From the NCBI GenBank assembly GCA_910577645.1, contig CAJTOL010000005.1:62001-126000 (forward strand): a stretch of DNA of 64,000 bases. The letters run 5' to 3'. The notes beneath the pieces were generated by a model. It was not told the origin of the DNA. It worked only from the letters and a program-made list of their open reading frames with translations, and searched no databases. The first letter of the stretch is position 1; every line of letters begins with the position of its first letter. The stretch is from an uncultured Lachnospiraceae bacterium (lineage in GTDB: Bacteria; Bacillota; Clostridia; Lachnospirales; Lachnospiraceae). A program made the translations under genes and the position numbers. Shown here piece after piece: positions 25,199-34,663 of this stretch.

Positions 25199-26044
25199 CT
25201 AAAGAGAATAAAAATGAGGCTTTCGGCTTTCGTAAACCGCATAGTACCGGAATCCAATATCCTTTAAAACCCGCCGGGCCCGGGCAAAATCAAAGCCCAG
25301 ATGCTTTGGCTCATGGGCGTCGGAGCCGATGGTAATAATCTCGCCTCCCAGCTCTAAGTACCGCTTCAGCACATCTTCTGCAGGGTTGGGATGGCCAAGG
25401 CCGTATTTATAACCTCCGGTATTACATTCCAATCCCCGGCCGGTTTCTGTCAGATTCTTTAATATCGGATCAATAATATCCCCGTACTTTTTATAAGAGT
25501 AATCCCGGTTTTGATTTGGGCCGTAGCGCACCACATAGTCCAGATGTCCCAGCACGTCAAAATCAGAGATTCCCTGAACCCGCTTTAAGGTGGCTTCAAA
25601 ATACCGCCGGTAGCCCTGCTCTTCCGTTTTTCCCTCAAAATATGCAGGGAAATAAGGATCCATCTGGTCCACAAAATGGTTAGAGCCGATGACGTAATCA
25701 AAGGGATAGGTACTGGTAAGCCGGGCCAGCTCTTCTGTCAGATGAAGCTGGAGTCCCAGTTCAATCCCAAGCCTTACTTTAATGCGCCCGCGGTATTCCT
25801 CCCGGATAGCCTGAATAGCAGGAACATACCGTTCCAAATCCAGATTAAAATCGATTTGGGAGGGGGCGTGAGGATCGTGGTGATCGGTAATACAGATTTC
25901 TGTCATTCCCAGCCGGACAGCCTGGTCAATCTGTCGGCGCACCGGCGTTTCGGAATCCCCGGAAAACTCTGTGTGAACATGGGTATCCGCCTGGATTTGT
26001 TCAGCCTGCCGGTGAACTTTTGGAGTATTGGAAAGCAAAGTCAT
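25199..26044 (-). CDS. PHP-domain histidinol-phosphatase-like metallophosphatase
   Basis: The product has the PHP metal-binding motifs ADTHVHTEFSGDS near the N-terminus, CITDHHDPH, the middle IGSNHFVDQMDPYF and the C-terminal GSDAHEPKHLG. Proteins of this group (HisK/HisJ type) hydrolyse histidinol phosphate, the last phosphate step of histidine synthesis, but PHP enzymes also act on other phosphates, and no his genes are nearby. ATG 26044 (281 aa) is chosen because it places the first motif close to the start as usual; an upstream in-frame ATG at 26143 with AGGGA could add 33 residues. It reads away from gap. Confidence 0.82.
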   Translation of the reverse strand: MTLLSNTPKVHRQAEQIQADTHVHTEFSGDSETPVRRQIDQAVRLGMTEICITDHHDPHAPSQIDFNLDLERYVPAIQAIREEYRGRIKVRLGIELGLQLHLTEELARLTSTYPFDYVIGSNHFVDQMDPYFPAYFEGKTEEQGYRRYFEATLKRVQGISDFDVLGHLDYVVRYGPNQNRDYSYKKYGDIIDPILKNLTETGRGLECNTGGYKYGLGHPNPAEDVLKRYLELGGEIITIGSDAHEPKHLGFDFARARRVLKDIGFRYYAVYESRKPHFYSL

Positions 26045-26260
26045 GGCAAATCCGCCTTTCTCTCTATAAATTATGGCAGCAAAATCACACAGGGGATTTT
26101 CATGTCCGGCTGCACCGGACGAGAGGTATGGGATCTCCATCAAATTCCCTGCCGTCTGAACTGCTGCCTGTTAATGATAGAACATTACCCTTGTTCATTG
26201 AGGGTACTCTAAGTATATCAGAATTTAACAGAAAAACCACCACTAAATTCAAAAAAGGAC

Positions 26261-26289
26261 TTGCTATTTCGAAGAAAATTTTGTACAAT
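26261..26289 (+). promoter_or_regulatory. Sigma-A promoter of the gap operon
   Basis: TTGCTA (26261-26266), a 17-bp spacer and TACAAT (26284-26289). It lies 54 bp before the gap start codon. No operator-like repeat is evident. Confidence 0.7.
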
Positions 26290-26342
26290 AACTGGTAGGT
26301 TGATTAATATTTAACAAGTTTATTTATAGGAGGAATTTAATC

Positions 26343-27374
26343 ATGGCAGTAAAAGTAGCTATCAATGGTTTTGGCCGTATTGGCCGTCTGGCATTCAGAC
26401 AGATGTTTGGCGCAGAGGGTTATGATGTTGTTGCAATTAACGACTTAACAGATCCTAAGATGTTAGCAAACCTGTTAAAGTATGACACCGCTCAGGGCGG
26501 ATACTGTGGTCACATGGGCGAGGGCAAGCACACTGTAGAAGCAGGCGAGGGCTGCATCATCGTTGATGGCAAGACCATTACTATTTATAAAGAACCCAAC
26601 GCAGCAGATCTTCCCTGGGGAGAGCTTGGCGTAGATGTAGTATTAGAGTGTACCGGCTTCTACTGCAAGAAGGACAAGGCTATGGCTCACGTAACTGCAG
26701 GCGCTAAGAAGGTTGTTATCTCCGCTCCCGCAGGCAACGACTTAAAGACCATCGTATTCAGCGTAAACGAGAACACCTTAACTGCAGATGATCAGATTAT
26801 TTCTGCTGCTTCCTGTACTACCAACTGCTTAGCTCCTATGGCTAAGACTTTAAATGATTATGCTGCCATCCAGTCCGGTATTATGAGCACCATCCACGCT
26901 TACACCGGCGATCAGATGATCTTAGACGGTCCTCACAGAAAGGGCGACTTAAGAAGAGCAAGAGCAGGCGCTGCCAACATCGTTCCCAACTCTACCGGTG
27001 CTGCAAAGGCAATCGGCTTAGTTATTCCTGAGTTAAACGGCAAGCTTATCGGCTCCGCACAGCGCGTTCCGGTAACCACCGGTTCCACCACCATCTTAAC
27101 CGCAGTTGTTAAGGGCGCTGATGTAACAGTAGAGGGTATCAACGCAGCTATGAAGGCAGCAGCAAGCGCATCCTTCGGCTACAATGAGGATCCCATTGTA
27201 TCTTCTGACGTTATCGGTATGAAGTACGGCTCTTTATTTGATGCCACCCAGACTATGGTTTCCAAGATTGGCGATGACTTATATCAGGTACAGGTTGTTT
27301 CCTGGTATGACAACGAGAATTCTTACACCAGCCAGATGGTTAGAACCATTAAGTATTTTGCTGAATTAGCATAA
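26343..27374 (+). CDS. gap: Glyceraldehyde-3-phosphate dehydrogenase
   Basis: The 343-residue enzyme has the NAD-binding INGFGRIGRLAFR motif at the N-terminus and the catalytic SAASCTTNCLAPM with Cys near residue 158. It oxidises glyceraldehyde 3-phosphate to 1,3-bisphosphoglycerate in glycolysis. TAGGAGGAA precedes ATG 26343. Codon use is that of a highly expressed gene (mostly GTT, TTA, AAG and CCC/CCT repeats of few codons). It heads the gap-pgk-tpiA set, with a hairpin between gap and pgk. Confidence 0.98.
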   Translation: MAVKVAINGFGRIGRLAFRQMFGAEGYDVVAINDLTDPKMLANLLKYDTAQGGYCGHMGEGKHTVEAGEGCIIVDGKTITIYKEPNAADLPWGELGVDVVLECTGFYCKKDKAMAHVTAGAKKVVISAPAGNDLKTIVFSVNENTLTADDQIISAASCTTNCLAPMAKTLNDYAAIQSGIMSTIHAYTGDQMILDGPHRKGDLRRARAGAANIVPNSTGAAKAIGLVIPELNGKLIGSAQRVPVTTGSTTILTAVVKGADVTVEGINAAMKAAASASFGYNEDPIVSSDVIGMKYGSLFDATQTMVSKIGDDLYQVQVVSWYDNENSYTSQMVRTIKYFAELA

Positions 27375-27394
27375 TCAAACCTTAGACCTAATTG

Positions 27395-27419
27395 GGGTCC
27401 GGTCTTTTGGGCCGGGCCC
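27395..27419 (+). terminator. Hairpin between gap and pgk
   Basis: GGGTCCGG (27395-27402) pairs with CCGGGCCC (27412-27419), followed by TTTCTG. The tail is short, so it is likely a partial terminator that sets gap expression above pgk. Confidence 0.65.
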
Positions 27420-27461
27420 TTTCTGTTCCATACATTTCAAAATATGAAAGGGGTTATTCCA

Positions 27462-28667
27462 ATGCTTAACAAAAAGTCCGTAGATGATATTAATGTAAAA
27501 GGCAAGCGCGTTCTCTGCAGATGCGACTTCAACGTACCGTTAAAAGAGGGAAAAATTACCGATGAGAACCGTCTGGTAGCAGCTCTTCCCACCATTAAGA
27601 AGCTTATTGCTGACGGCGGAAAAGTGATCCTTTGCTCCCATTTAGGAAAACCCAAAGGAGAGCCCAAGCCGGAATTATCTTTAGCTCCCGTAGCAGCAAG
27701 GATGACTGAGCTGTTAGGCCAGGAGGTTAAATTTGCAGCAGATGCTGAGGTAGTAGGCCCCAATGCCAAGGCTGCTGTAGAAGCTATGAAGGACGGCGAT
27801 GTTGTCCTGTTGGAAAATACCCGTTACCGCAAGGAAGAGACTAAGAACGGCGAAGAGTTCAGCAAGGATTTGGCTTCCCTGTGCGACGTACATGTAAATG
27901 ACGCATTCGGTACCGCTCACAGAGCACACTGCTCCAACGTAGGCGTTACCCAGTATGTAGAAACTTCTGTAGTTGGCTATTTAATGCAGAAAGAGATCGA
28001 TTTCTTAGGAAATGCTGTTGAGAATCCGGTTCGTCCCTTTGTTGCAATCTTAGGCGGCGCAAAGGTGGCAGATAAGTTAAACGTTATCTCCAACCTGTTA
28101 GAGAAATGCGATACCCTGATTATCGGCGGCGGTATGGCTTACACCTTCTTAAAGGCACAGGGCAAGGAGATTGGAAACTCCTTAGTTGACGATACCAAGA
28201 TTGACTACTGCAAGGAAATGATCGAGAAGGCAGAAAAGCTTGGCAAGAAGCTGCTGCTTCCCATTGATACTACTGTTGTGGCTGCATTCCCCAACCCAAT
28301 TGATGCTCCTGTAGAGGTTGAGACGGTTTCCGTAGACGCTATCCCCGCAGGTAAAGAGGGTGTGGATATTGGACCTAAGACTGCAGAGCTTTACGCAGAA
28401 GCTGTTAAGTCTGCCAAGACCGTTGTTTGGAACGGACCCATGGGCGTATTTGAGAACCCCACTTTAGCAGCAGGTACTATTGCAGTGGCAAAGGCATTGG
28501 CTGAGACCGATGCAACTACCATCATCGGCGGCGGCGACTCTGCAGCAGCAGTAAATCAGCTGGGCTTTGGCGATAAGATGAGCCACATCTCCACCGGCGG
28601 CGGAGCTTCCTTAGAGTTCTTAGAGGGAAAAGAGCTTCCCGGCGTAGCAGCGGCCAGCGACAAATAA
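27462..28667 (+). CDS. pgk: Phosphoglycerate kinase
   Basis: The enzyme (401 aa) starts LNKKSVDDINVKGKRVLCRCDFNVPLK, close to the usual N-terminus, so ATG 27462 with AAAGGGG upstream is chosen over an ATG 18 bp earlier. Substrate-binding SHLGKPKG, hinge and nucleotide-binding GGGDSAAAV near the C-terminus are all present. It transfers phosphate from 1,3-bisphosphoglycerate to ADP. tpiA follows after 20 bp, so both are translated from one message. Confidence 0.98.
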   Translation: MLNKKSVDDINVKGKRVLCRCDFNVPLKEGKITDENRLVAALPTIKKLIADGGKVILCSHLGKPKGEPKPELSLAPVAARMTELLGQEVKFAADAEVVGPNAKAAVEAMKDGDVVLLENTRYRKEETKNGEEFSKDLASLCDVHVNDAFGTAHRAHCSNVGVTQYVETSVVGYLMQKEIDFLGNAVENPVRPFVAILGGAKVADKLNVISNLLEKCDTLIIGGGMAYTFLKAQGKEIGNSLVDDTKIDYCKEMIEKAEKLGKKLLLPIDTTVVAAFPNPIDAPVEVETVSVDAIPAGKEGVDIGPKTAELYAEAVKSAKTVVWNGPMGVFENPTLAAGTIAVAKALAETDATTIIGGGDSAAAVNQLGFGDKMSHISTGGGASLEFLEGKELPGVAAASDK

Positions 28668-28687
28668 TTTCAGGGGGAAACCATACT

Positions 28688-29434
28688 ATGAGAAAGAAAA
28701 TTGTAGCAGGAAACTGGAAAATGAATATGACGCCAACTCAGGCGGTTGAGCTGGTAAATACCTTAAAGCCTTTAGTAGCCAATGATGAAGTGGACGTAGT
28801 ATTCTGCGTACCGGCTATTGACATTATCCCGGCCATGGAAGCTGCCAAGGGAACCAACATTAATATTGGCGCTGAGAATATGTATTTTGAGGACAGCGGC
28901 GCATACACCGGTGAGATTTCTCCCAAGATGTTAGCAGACGCCGGCGTTAAATACGTAGTAATCGGCCATTCTGAGAGAAGAGAGTATTTTGCCGAGACCG
29001 ACGAGACTGTTAACAAGAAGGTATTAAAGGCATTAGAATACGGCATTACCCCCATTATCTGCTGCGGCGAGACCTTAACCCAGAGAGAGCAGGGCATTAC
29101 CATTGACTGGATTCGCCAGCAGATTAAGATTGCATTTTTAAATGTAACCGCAGACCAGGCCAAGACCACGGTTATCGCTTACGAGCCTATCTGGGCTATC
29201 GGTACAGGCAAGACCGCTACCACAGAGCAGGCAGAAGAGGTTTGCGCTGCTATCCGCGTATGCATTGGTGAGATCTATGACCAGGCAACTGCAGAAGCAA
29301 TCCGTATCCAGTACGGCGGCTCCGTAAACGCAGGCAACGCAGCAGAGCTGTTTGCACAGCCGGACATTGACGGCGGCTTAGTAGGCGGCGCTTCCTTAAA
29401 GCCGGACTTCGGAAAAATCGTTTGCTATAAGTAA
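28688..29434 (+). CDS. tpiA: Triosephosphate isomerase
   Basis: The 248-residue enzyme begins RKKIVAGNWKMNMT (catalytic Lys), has VIGHSERR (His near residue 95) and AYEPIWAIGTGK (Glu near residue 165) and the phosphate-binding YGGSVNAGN. It interconverts dihydroxyacetone phosphate and glyceraldehyde 3-phosphate. Codon use is as biased as in gap. No phosphoglycerate mutase gene follows, unlike in many Firmicutes; a long hairpin ends the operon. Confidence 0.98.
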   Translation: MRKKIVAGNWKMNMTPTQAVELVNTLKPLVANDEVDVVFCVPAIDIIPAMEAAKGTNINIGAENMYFEDSGAYTGEISPKMLADAGVKYVVIGHSERREYFAETDETVNKKVLKALEYGITPIICCGETLTQREQGITIDWIRQQIKIAFLNVTADQAKTTVIAYEPIWAIGTGKTATTEQAEEVCAAIRVCIGEIYDQATAEAIRIQYGGSVNAGNAAELFAQPDIDGGLVGGASLKPDFGKIVCYK

Positions 29435-29452
29435 TCATAGGGATTATTAAAA

Positions 29453-29530
29453 GGGGCTGTAAAATAAGAATCGCCAGAACCGGCATTTTGCCGGGGCAGT
29501 GTAAAAAATTGCGACTTATTTTATAGCCCC
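29453..29530. terminator. Long hairpin at the end of the gap-pgk-tpiA operon
   Basis: GGGGCTGTAAAATAAG (29453-29468) pairs with 29515-29530 (15 of 16 plus a wobble), with an inner CCGGCATTTTGCCGG hairpin. It lies between two convergent genes and belongs to the hairpin family noted elsewhere. Confidence 0.75.
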
Positions 29531-29566
29531 ACTGTTTGTCAGTCCATTCCACAGCGAATCTCAGTC

Positions 29567-30214
29567 TCAGGCTTTCTTTCCGGAATCTTTCTGAAATTTT
29601 TCAATTCCCAAGGTTGTTAAAGGATGGTTTATCATCTGCAGCAGCACCTTATACGGCACTGTAGCAATGTCAGCTCCGGCTTTTGCACATTCTATCACAT
29701 GAATCGGGTTACGGATACTGGCCGCAATAATCTTTGTCTCCAGATCGTGAACCATAAAAATTTCTGCAATATCTTCCACCAGTTCAATACCAGGAGCAGA
29801 AATGTCGTCCAGACGTCCAAGAAAGGGTGATACATAAGAAGCGCCTGCCCTTGCAGCCAGAAGTGCCTGTGCCGGGGAGAAAACCAATGTAACATTGGTT
29901 TTAATTCCTTTTGCTGCCAGTGCCTTTACTGCTTTCAGGCCTTCTGCAGTCATGGGAATCTTTACTACCATATTGGGATGGATCGCCGCGATTTCACATC
30001 CCTCTTTTATCATCTCTTCCGCAGTACAGGTGTCAGCCTTTACTTCACCGCTGACCGGCCCGTCAACAATAGAAACAATTTCTTTAATGACCTGTTTAAA
30101 ATCCCGTCCTTCTTTTGCAATTAAAGAAGGATTGGTGGTCACTCCACAGATAATTCCCATTTCGTTAGCTTCCCGTATTTCTTCTACATTTGCTGTGTCA
30201 ATAAAAAATTTCAT
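29567..30214 (-). CDS. Transaldolase / fructose-6-phosphate aldolase family (TalC-like)
   Basis: The 215-residue protein is a short transaldolase: it begins KFFIDTANVEEIREANE, has GVTTNPSLIAKEG, the Schiff-base lysine region VVKIPMTAEGLKA, and YVSPFLGRLDD. Short members act either as transaldolases of the pentose phosphate pathway or as fructose-6-phosphate aldolases, and sequence reading alone does not separate them. AAAGGAGA precedes ATG 30214. It is a single-gene unit converging on tpiA. Confidence 0.93.
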   Translation of the reverse strand: MKFFIDTANVEEIREANEMGIICGVTTNPSLIAKEGRDFKQVIKEIVSIVDGPVSGEVKADTCTAEEMIKEGCEIAAIHPNMVVKIPMTAEGLKAVKALAAKGIKTNVTLVFSPAQALLAARAGASYVSPFLGRLDDISAPGIELVEDIAEIFMVHDLETKIIAASIRNPIHVIECAKAGADIATVPYKVLLQMINHPLTTLGIEKFQKDSGKKA

Positions 30215-30476
30215 AGTCTTCTCCTTTGATATTCATCCGCTTTTGTAAGGGATTTCATTTTTACAAAATCTTCGAAATATATCCATGCAGGATAAATTAA
30301 TCGTAAGCCTTTTTCCGAAGAAAATCAAGCGGCTTTTGTACACTTTTTTCCGCCTAACATAATTCCATACTTCCGCAACATTATACCATGTACCTTTTTG
30401 TATAGAAAACGTATAATTTACCCAACGAAATGATACAAAAGCAACAAAACAAATTAAAACAGTGGAGGTTTATGTT

Positions 30477-31790
30477 ATGAAAAAGACAGGAAAGAAACTG
30501 GCAGCCTTAACAATGGCAGCAGTGACAGCAGCTTCTCTTGCGGCCTGCGGAGGCGGTTCAGGAGAGGCAGGAGCACAGGCAGGGGGGACATCTTCTGGTG
30601 GTAATTCCAATAGTAAACTGACTGTGGCAATCTGGGACAATGGCCAGAAACCGGGTTTGGATCAGATTGTAAAGGAATTCAGCGAGGCTACCGGTTATCA
30701 GGCTGAGATTCAGGTTATTACCTGGGATCAGTATTGGACGCTTCTGGAGGCAGGCGCTTCCGGCGGCGATATGCCTGATGTATTCTGGATGCACTCTAAT
30801 GAAGTTCAGAAATATATGGCAAATGATATCCTGATGGATTTGACAGATAAGATTGCAGCCAGCGAGAAGCTGGAGATGGATAAATTCCCGGAAGATATCA
30901 AGACCATGTACCAGTATGATGGAAAGACCTATGCAGTGCCCAAGGACATTGATACCATTGCTCTGTGGTACAACAAGACCATGTTTGACGAGGCTGGAAT
31001 TTCTTATCCGGATGAAACCTGGACCTGGGATGATTTTTATGATGCAGCAGAAAAGCTGACCAAGGAAGACGGCAGCCAGTATGGTACCGCAATGAACCCC
31101 AGCAACGAGCAGGACGGCTGGATGAATATTATCTACTCCATGGGTGGACACGTACTCTCTGAGGATAAGAAGAGCTCCGGTTTTGATGACCCCAACACCA
31201 TCAAGGCAATGGAGTTTGTAGATAAGCTGGTAAAGAATGTAATGCCTCCCACCACTGTTATGGCAGAGACCGGTACAGACGTATTGCTGGGCTCCGGCAA
31301 AATCGCTATGCTGACCCAGGGCTCCTGGATGGTACCGGCATTTAAAGAAAACGAATATATTGCAGGAAACTGTGATGTGGCAGTACTTCCCAAGGACGCA
31401 GCGACCGGTAAACGTGTTTCCCTGTACAACGGACTTGGATGGGCAGCAGCAGCCAATACCGACAACCCGGAAGGCGCCTGGGCTTTAATCGAGTGGTTCG
31501 GAACCAAGGATAACCAGTATAAGCAGGCTCAGTTAGGCGTTACCATGGCAGCTTATGAGGGTGTATCAGACGAGTGGAAGAACAATACTGACAAGTTTAA
31601 TTTACAGCCTTACCTGGATATGTTAAATGGCGATTTAGTATTCCGTCCCAGCACCCGTGCAACTCTGACCTGGTGGAATATGGCAGTAAACGACTTTAAG
31701 GAAGCATGGAACGGCAATACTACTATGGCAGATGCATGCGCTAAGGCAGCAGCTGACATGAACCAGTGTCTGGCAGAGGAAGGCCAGTAA
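30477..31790 (+). CDS. Sugar ABC transporter substrate-binding lipoprotein
   Basis: ATG 30477 follows GTGGAGG at 7 bp; an in-frame GTG 15 bp earlier overlaps this ribosome site. The 437-residue product has a lipoprotein signal ending TAASLAACGGG, then a family 1 binding fold (KLTVAIWDNGQKPGLDQIVKEF; GDMPDVFWMHSNEVQKY; GWAAAANTDNPEGAWALIEWF). It delivers sugar to the two permeases encoded next. With the GH36 alpha-galactosidase downstream, the likely ligands are raffinose-family alpha-galactosides or melibiose (inference). The importer's ATPase is not in the window; a shared MsmK-type ATPase is probable. Confidence 0.95.
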   Translation: MKKTGKKLAALTMAAVTAASLAACGGGSGEAGAQAGGTSSGGNSNSKLTVAIWDNGQKPGLDQIVKEFSEATGYQAEIQVITWDQYWTLLEAGASGGDMPDVFWMHSNEVQKYMANDILMDLTDKIAASEKLEMDKFPEDIKTMYQYDGKTYAVPKDIDTIALWYNKTMFDEAGISYPDETWTWDDFYDAAEKLTKEDGSQYGTAMNPSNEQDGWMNIIYSMGGHVLSEDKKSSGFDDPNTIKAMEFVDKLVKNVMPPTTVMAETGTDVLLGSGKIAMLTQGSWMVPAFKENEYIAGNCDVAVLPKDAATGKRVSLYNGLGWAAAANTDNPEGAWALIEWFGTKDNQYKQAQLGVTMAAYEGVSDEWKNNTDKFNLQPYLDMLNGDLVFRPSTRATLTWWNMAVNDFKEAWNGNTTMADACAKAAADMNQCLAEEGQ

Positions 31791-31901
31791 ATCTTCTGAC
31801 ATTTTACACTACATAAATCACACAAAACCACACAAACCATACAATCCACAAGTTTTTGTATATTAATCAACCAACCTTACCTTTATATAATATCTTTACC
31901 T

Positions 31902-31933
31902 AATGGGGCTGCCCATAATCCGGCAGCCTCATT
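31902..31933 (+). promoter_or_regulatory. Intercistronic hairpin between binding-protein and permease genes
   Basis: AATGGGGCTGCC (31902-31913) pairs with GGCAGCCTCATT (31922-31933) with one wobble and an 8-nt loop. No T-run follows. Such hairpins typically protect the upstream message and lower permease expression relative to the binding protein. Confidence 0.6.
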
Positions 31934-31963
31934 CCTTCCAGAAAGAAAAGGAGTGAAACGGGA

Positions 31964-32851
31964 ATGAAAACAAAAATGACACCGCGAGAAAAGAACGAAT
32001 GTATCTGGGGTTGGATATTTATTTTCCCGACCATGCTTGGCCTGATTGTTCTGAATATTTATCCGATTTTCAAAACCATTTATGAAAGCTTCTTTAAAAC
32101 CGGTGATTTTGGAAGGGGAAATATCTTTATTGGCGCAGCCAACTACCAGAAAATGTTTAGTGACCCGGAAGTATGGCAGTCCTTATTAAACACTTTTAAA
32201 TACGCCATTATTGAAGTACCCTTCTCTCTGATTATCGCCCTGCTTTTGGCAGTTCTCTTAAACAGAAAGATGAAAGGAAGAGCTGCTTACAGAACCATCT
32301 TTTTCCTGCCTATGGTTGCGGCTCCGGCAGCAGTAGCCATGGTATGGCGGTGGCTCTTTAACTCTGAATTCGGTTTGTTAAACAACCTGTTCGGCAGCAA
32401 CATCAACTGGATTTCTGACCCGAAGATTGCGGTTATCTCCATTGCGGTTATCGGTATCTGGTCCATTATCGGTTACAACATGGTACTGTTCTTATCCGGA
32501 CTTCAGGAGATTCCCAGAGATTATTACGAGGCTTCCAGCATTGACGGCGCAAACGGCATTTATCAGTTTTTCCACATTACCGTGCCGCTTTTGTCCCCCA
32601 CGATTTTTTTCGTAACGGTTACCAGAGTTATCAGCGCGCTGCAGGTATTCGACCTTATCTTTATGGTAATGGACAGAAACAACCCGGCATTAGGAAAAAC
32701 CCAGTCCCTGGTTTACCTGTTCTACCAGTACTCATTTGTTAACAACAATAAGGGCATGGGCTCTGCTATCGTTGTCCTCCTTCTGGCTATCATCATGCTG
32801 ATTACCGTATTCCAGATGTATGCCCAGAAGAAGTGGGTTTACTACAACTAA
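31964..32851 (+). CDS. Sugar ABC transporter permease (MalF/MsmF-like)
   Basis: The 295-residue protein has six predicted membrane segments and the cytoplasmic EAA loop (YYEASSIDGANGIYQFFHITVPLL, near residues 185-208) that docks on the ATPase. It forms the channel with the second permease. AAAGGAG precedes ATG 31964. The next gene starts 14 bp after its stop. Confidence 0.95.
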   Translation: MKTKMTPREKNECIWGWIFIFPTMLGLIVLNIYPIFKTIYESFFKTGDFGRGNIFIGAANYQKMFSDPEVWQSLLNTFKYAIIEVPFSLIIALLLAVLLNRKMKGRAAYRTIFFLPMVAAPAAVAMVWRWLFNSEFGLLNNLFGSNINWISDPKIAVISIAVIGIWSIIGYNMVLFLSGLQEIPRDYYEASSIDGANGIYQFFHITVPLLSPTIFFVTVTRVISALQVFDLIFMVMDRNNPALGKTQSLVYLFYQYSFVNNNKGMGSAIVVLLLAIIMLITVFQMYAQKKWVYYN

Positions 32852-32865
32852 AAGGGGGAAGAAGA

Positions 32866-33690
32866 ATGGAACGCAAAGAGAAAATGATGAATGTGCTGAT
32901 TCATGTGATTTTAGTCCTGGTAAGCATTACCATGCTGGTACCTTTCTTATGGATGGCACTTACTGCATTTAAGTCTGTAACAGAATCCACCAGTGTAGAT
33001 CCCTTTGTAATCTTTCCGTCCATATGGAGGACAGAGAACTTTACCGAGGTTATCAACAACATGGATTTCTTTCACTTGTATTTAAACACCATCCTGTTAA
33101 TTGCAGGACGTGTTATCTGTGCCGTATTAACTGCAACCATGGCTGGCTATGCATTTGCCAGACTGAACTTCCCGGGAAAAGGTTTAATGTTCTCTCTGGT
33201 AATGTTCCAGATGATGGTTCCCGGACAGATTTTCATTATTCCCCAGTACCTGATGGTAAGTAAAATGAACGCTTTGGATACCATTTTTGCCCTGATATTC
33301 CCGGGTTTGGTAACCGCATTTGGTACATTCCTGTTAAGACAGTCCTATATGGGACTTCCCAGAGACTTAGAAGAAGCCGCCCGGCTGGACGGCTGCAACA
33401 TTGGCCAGACTTTCCTTTACATCATGGCTCCCTTAACCCGTTCCGGTATGGTAGCCTTAGGCATCTTCACCGCAGTATTTGCTTATAAGGACCTGATGTG
33501 GCCTCTGATTTGTAACAACACAGTAATGCCCCTGTCTGCAGCTCTTGCAAAGATGCAGGGACAGTACACCAACAACTATCCTCAGCTTATGGCAGCATCC
33601 CTGCTGGCTTGTATTCCTATGATTATTCTGTACCTGATTTTCCAGAGACAGTTTATCGAAGGTATTGCAACCTCCGGCGGAAAGCTGTAA
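32866..33690 (+). CDS. Sugar ABC transporter permease (MalG/MsmG-like)
   Basis: ATG 32866 follows AAAGGGGGAAG and gives 274 residues with six membrane segments. The EAA loop reads LEEAARLDGCNIGQTFLYIM near residue 170. It pairs with the preceding permease. The C-terminal RQFIEGIATSGGKL is the usual ending of the family. No ATPase gene follows; the regulator gene converges from the other strand. Confidence 0.95.
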   Translation: MERKEKMMNVLIHVILVLVSITMLVPFLWMALTAFKSVTESTSVDPFVIFPSIWRTENFTEVINNMDFFHLYLNTILLIAGRVICAVLTATMAGYAFARLNFPGKGLMFSLVMFQMMVPGQIFIIPQYLMVSKMNALDTIFALIFPGLVTAFGTFLLRQSYMGLPRDLEEAARLDGCNIGQTFLYIMAPLTRSGMVALGIFTAVFAYKDLMWPLICNNTVMPLSAALAKMQGQYTNNYPQLMAASLLACIPMIILYLIFQRQFIEGIATSGGKL

Positions 33691-33710
33691 CAGGATAGGA
33701 GCAGCTCCTG

Positions 33711-34622
33711 TCAGCTTCGCCGTTTTTGACGGTAGCTTTGGGGGCTGACTCCTACACGGGCTTTGAAGATCTTTGAAAAGGTCAGCGGATTCTCGTACCC
33801 TACCTGGCAGGCAATCTCCTTGATGGAAATGTCGGTTTCCGAAAGGAGCCTTGCCCCCTCATCCAGGCGGTATTTTACCAGATAATCCTGAGGGGACATA
33901 CCCAGAGATTTCTTAAAAATCGAGGTCAGATAGGAGCGGTTGATTCCGATATACCGCGCCAGATCGTTGATGGTCAAGCTGCTATAATTGTGATGGATAT
34001 AATCGACAGCATGAGCTACATACACCTTGGGAGAGTAATCGTAGTGCTCCACGGATCCATAGGTACGGGAAATGTAGGAGTCAATCAATAAAGCAAGAAT
34101 GGAAAACAGGATACCGGTGCGTTTTAATTCGTTGGCAAACGTCAATTCCGGCGCGGCAAGAAGCTGATCTACCAGAGCAGCGTATTCTTCTGGCCGGAGG
34201 ATGGAGTCGCGGATATATACTCCATCGGGAAATCCTGCTTTTTCCATATAGTGGAAAGCCTTTTTTCCTTCAAAAGTGACCCAGGAATATGCCCAGGGAG
34301 CATCGTCATCAGGCCAGTAAGCGGTTAGAATATCCGGACGGACAAGAAAAATCTGACCTCTGGACAGGCGTATGGGTTCACCTCCCTGGATCTGGAGATA
34401 GCCGCTGCCGGACAGGATAAAATGGACATGAAAACCGTTTCGGGCTTCCGGACCAAATTTTTTTCCTTTGATACAATGCTCTTCACCGCAGCAGGTGAGA
34501 ATCAGGTCGTTGGTCTGGCGATTGATGTGATCCATAACCCGGTATGAGGAGGTAACAAAATACCCGGGCTTTTTCTCGGAAATTACTGGTTCAATGGGGA
34601 GCTGTGGGGGAACAGAAATCAT
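33711..34622 (-). CDS. AraC-family transcriptional regulator of the alpha-galactoside cluster
   Basis: The 303-residue regulator has an N-terminal cupin-like ligand domain (GFHVHFILSGSGYLQIQGGEPIRL, about residues 60-85) and a C-terminal pair of helix-turn-helix motifs (LTINDLARYIGINRSYLTSIFKKSLG and ISIKEIACQVGYENPLTFSKIFK, with the signature ending GVSPQSYRQKRR). This is the MsmR/RafR type that activates sugar-uptake genes when the sugar is bound. Its place between the importer and the YesL and GH36 genes suggests it controls the cluster. AAAGGAGG precedes ATG 34622. Confidence 0.93.
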   Translation of the reverse strand: MISVPPQLPIEPVISEKKPGYFVTSSYRVMDHINRQTNDLILTCCGEEHCIKGKKFGPEARNGFHVHFILSGSGYLQIQGGEPIRLSRGQIFLVRPDILTAYWPDDDAPWAYSWVTFEGKKAFHYMEKAGFPDGVYIRDSILRPEEYAALVDQLLAAPELTFANELKRTGILFSILALLIDSYISRTYGSVEHYDYSPKVYVAHAVDYIHHNYSSLTINDLARYIGINRSYLTSIFKKSLGMSPQDYLVKYRLDEGARLLSETDISIKEIACQVGYENPLTFSKIFKARVGVSPQSYRQKRRS

Positions 34623-34663
34623 AAAAACCTCCTTTAGTATCTTGTATAATGTGTATTTTAGAG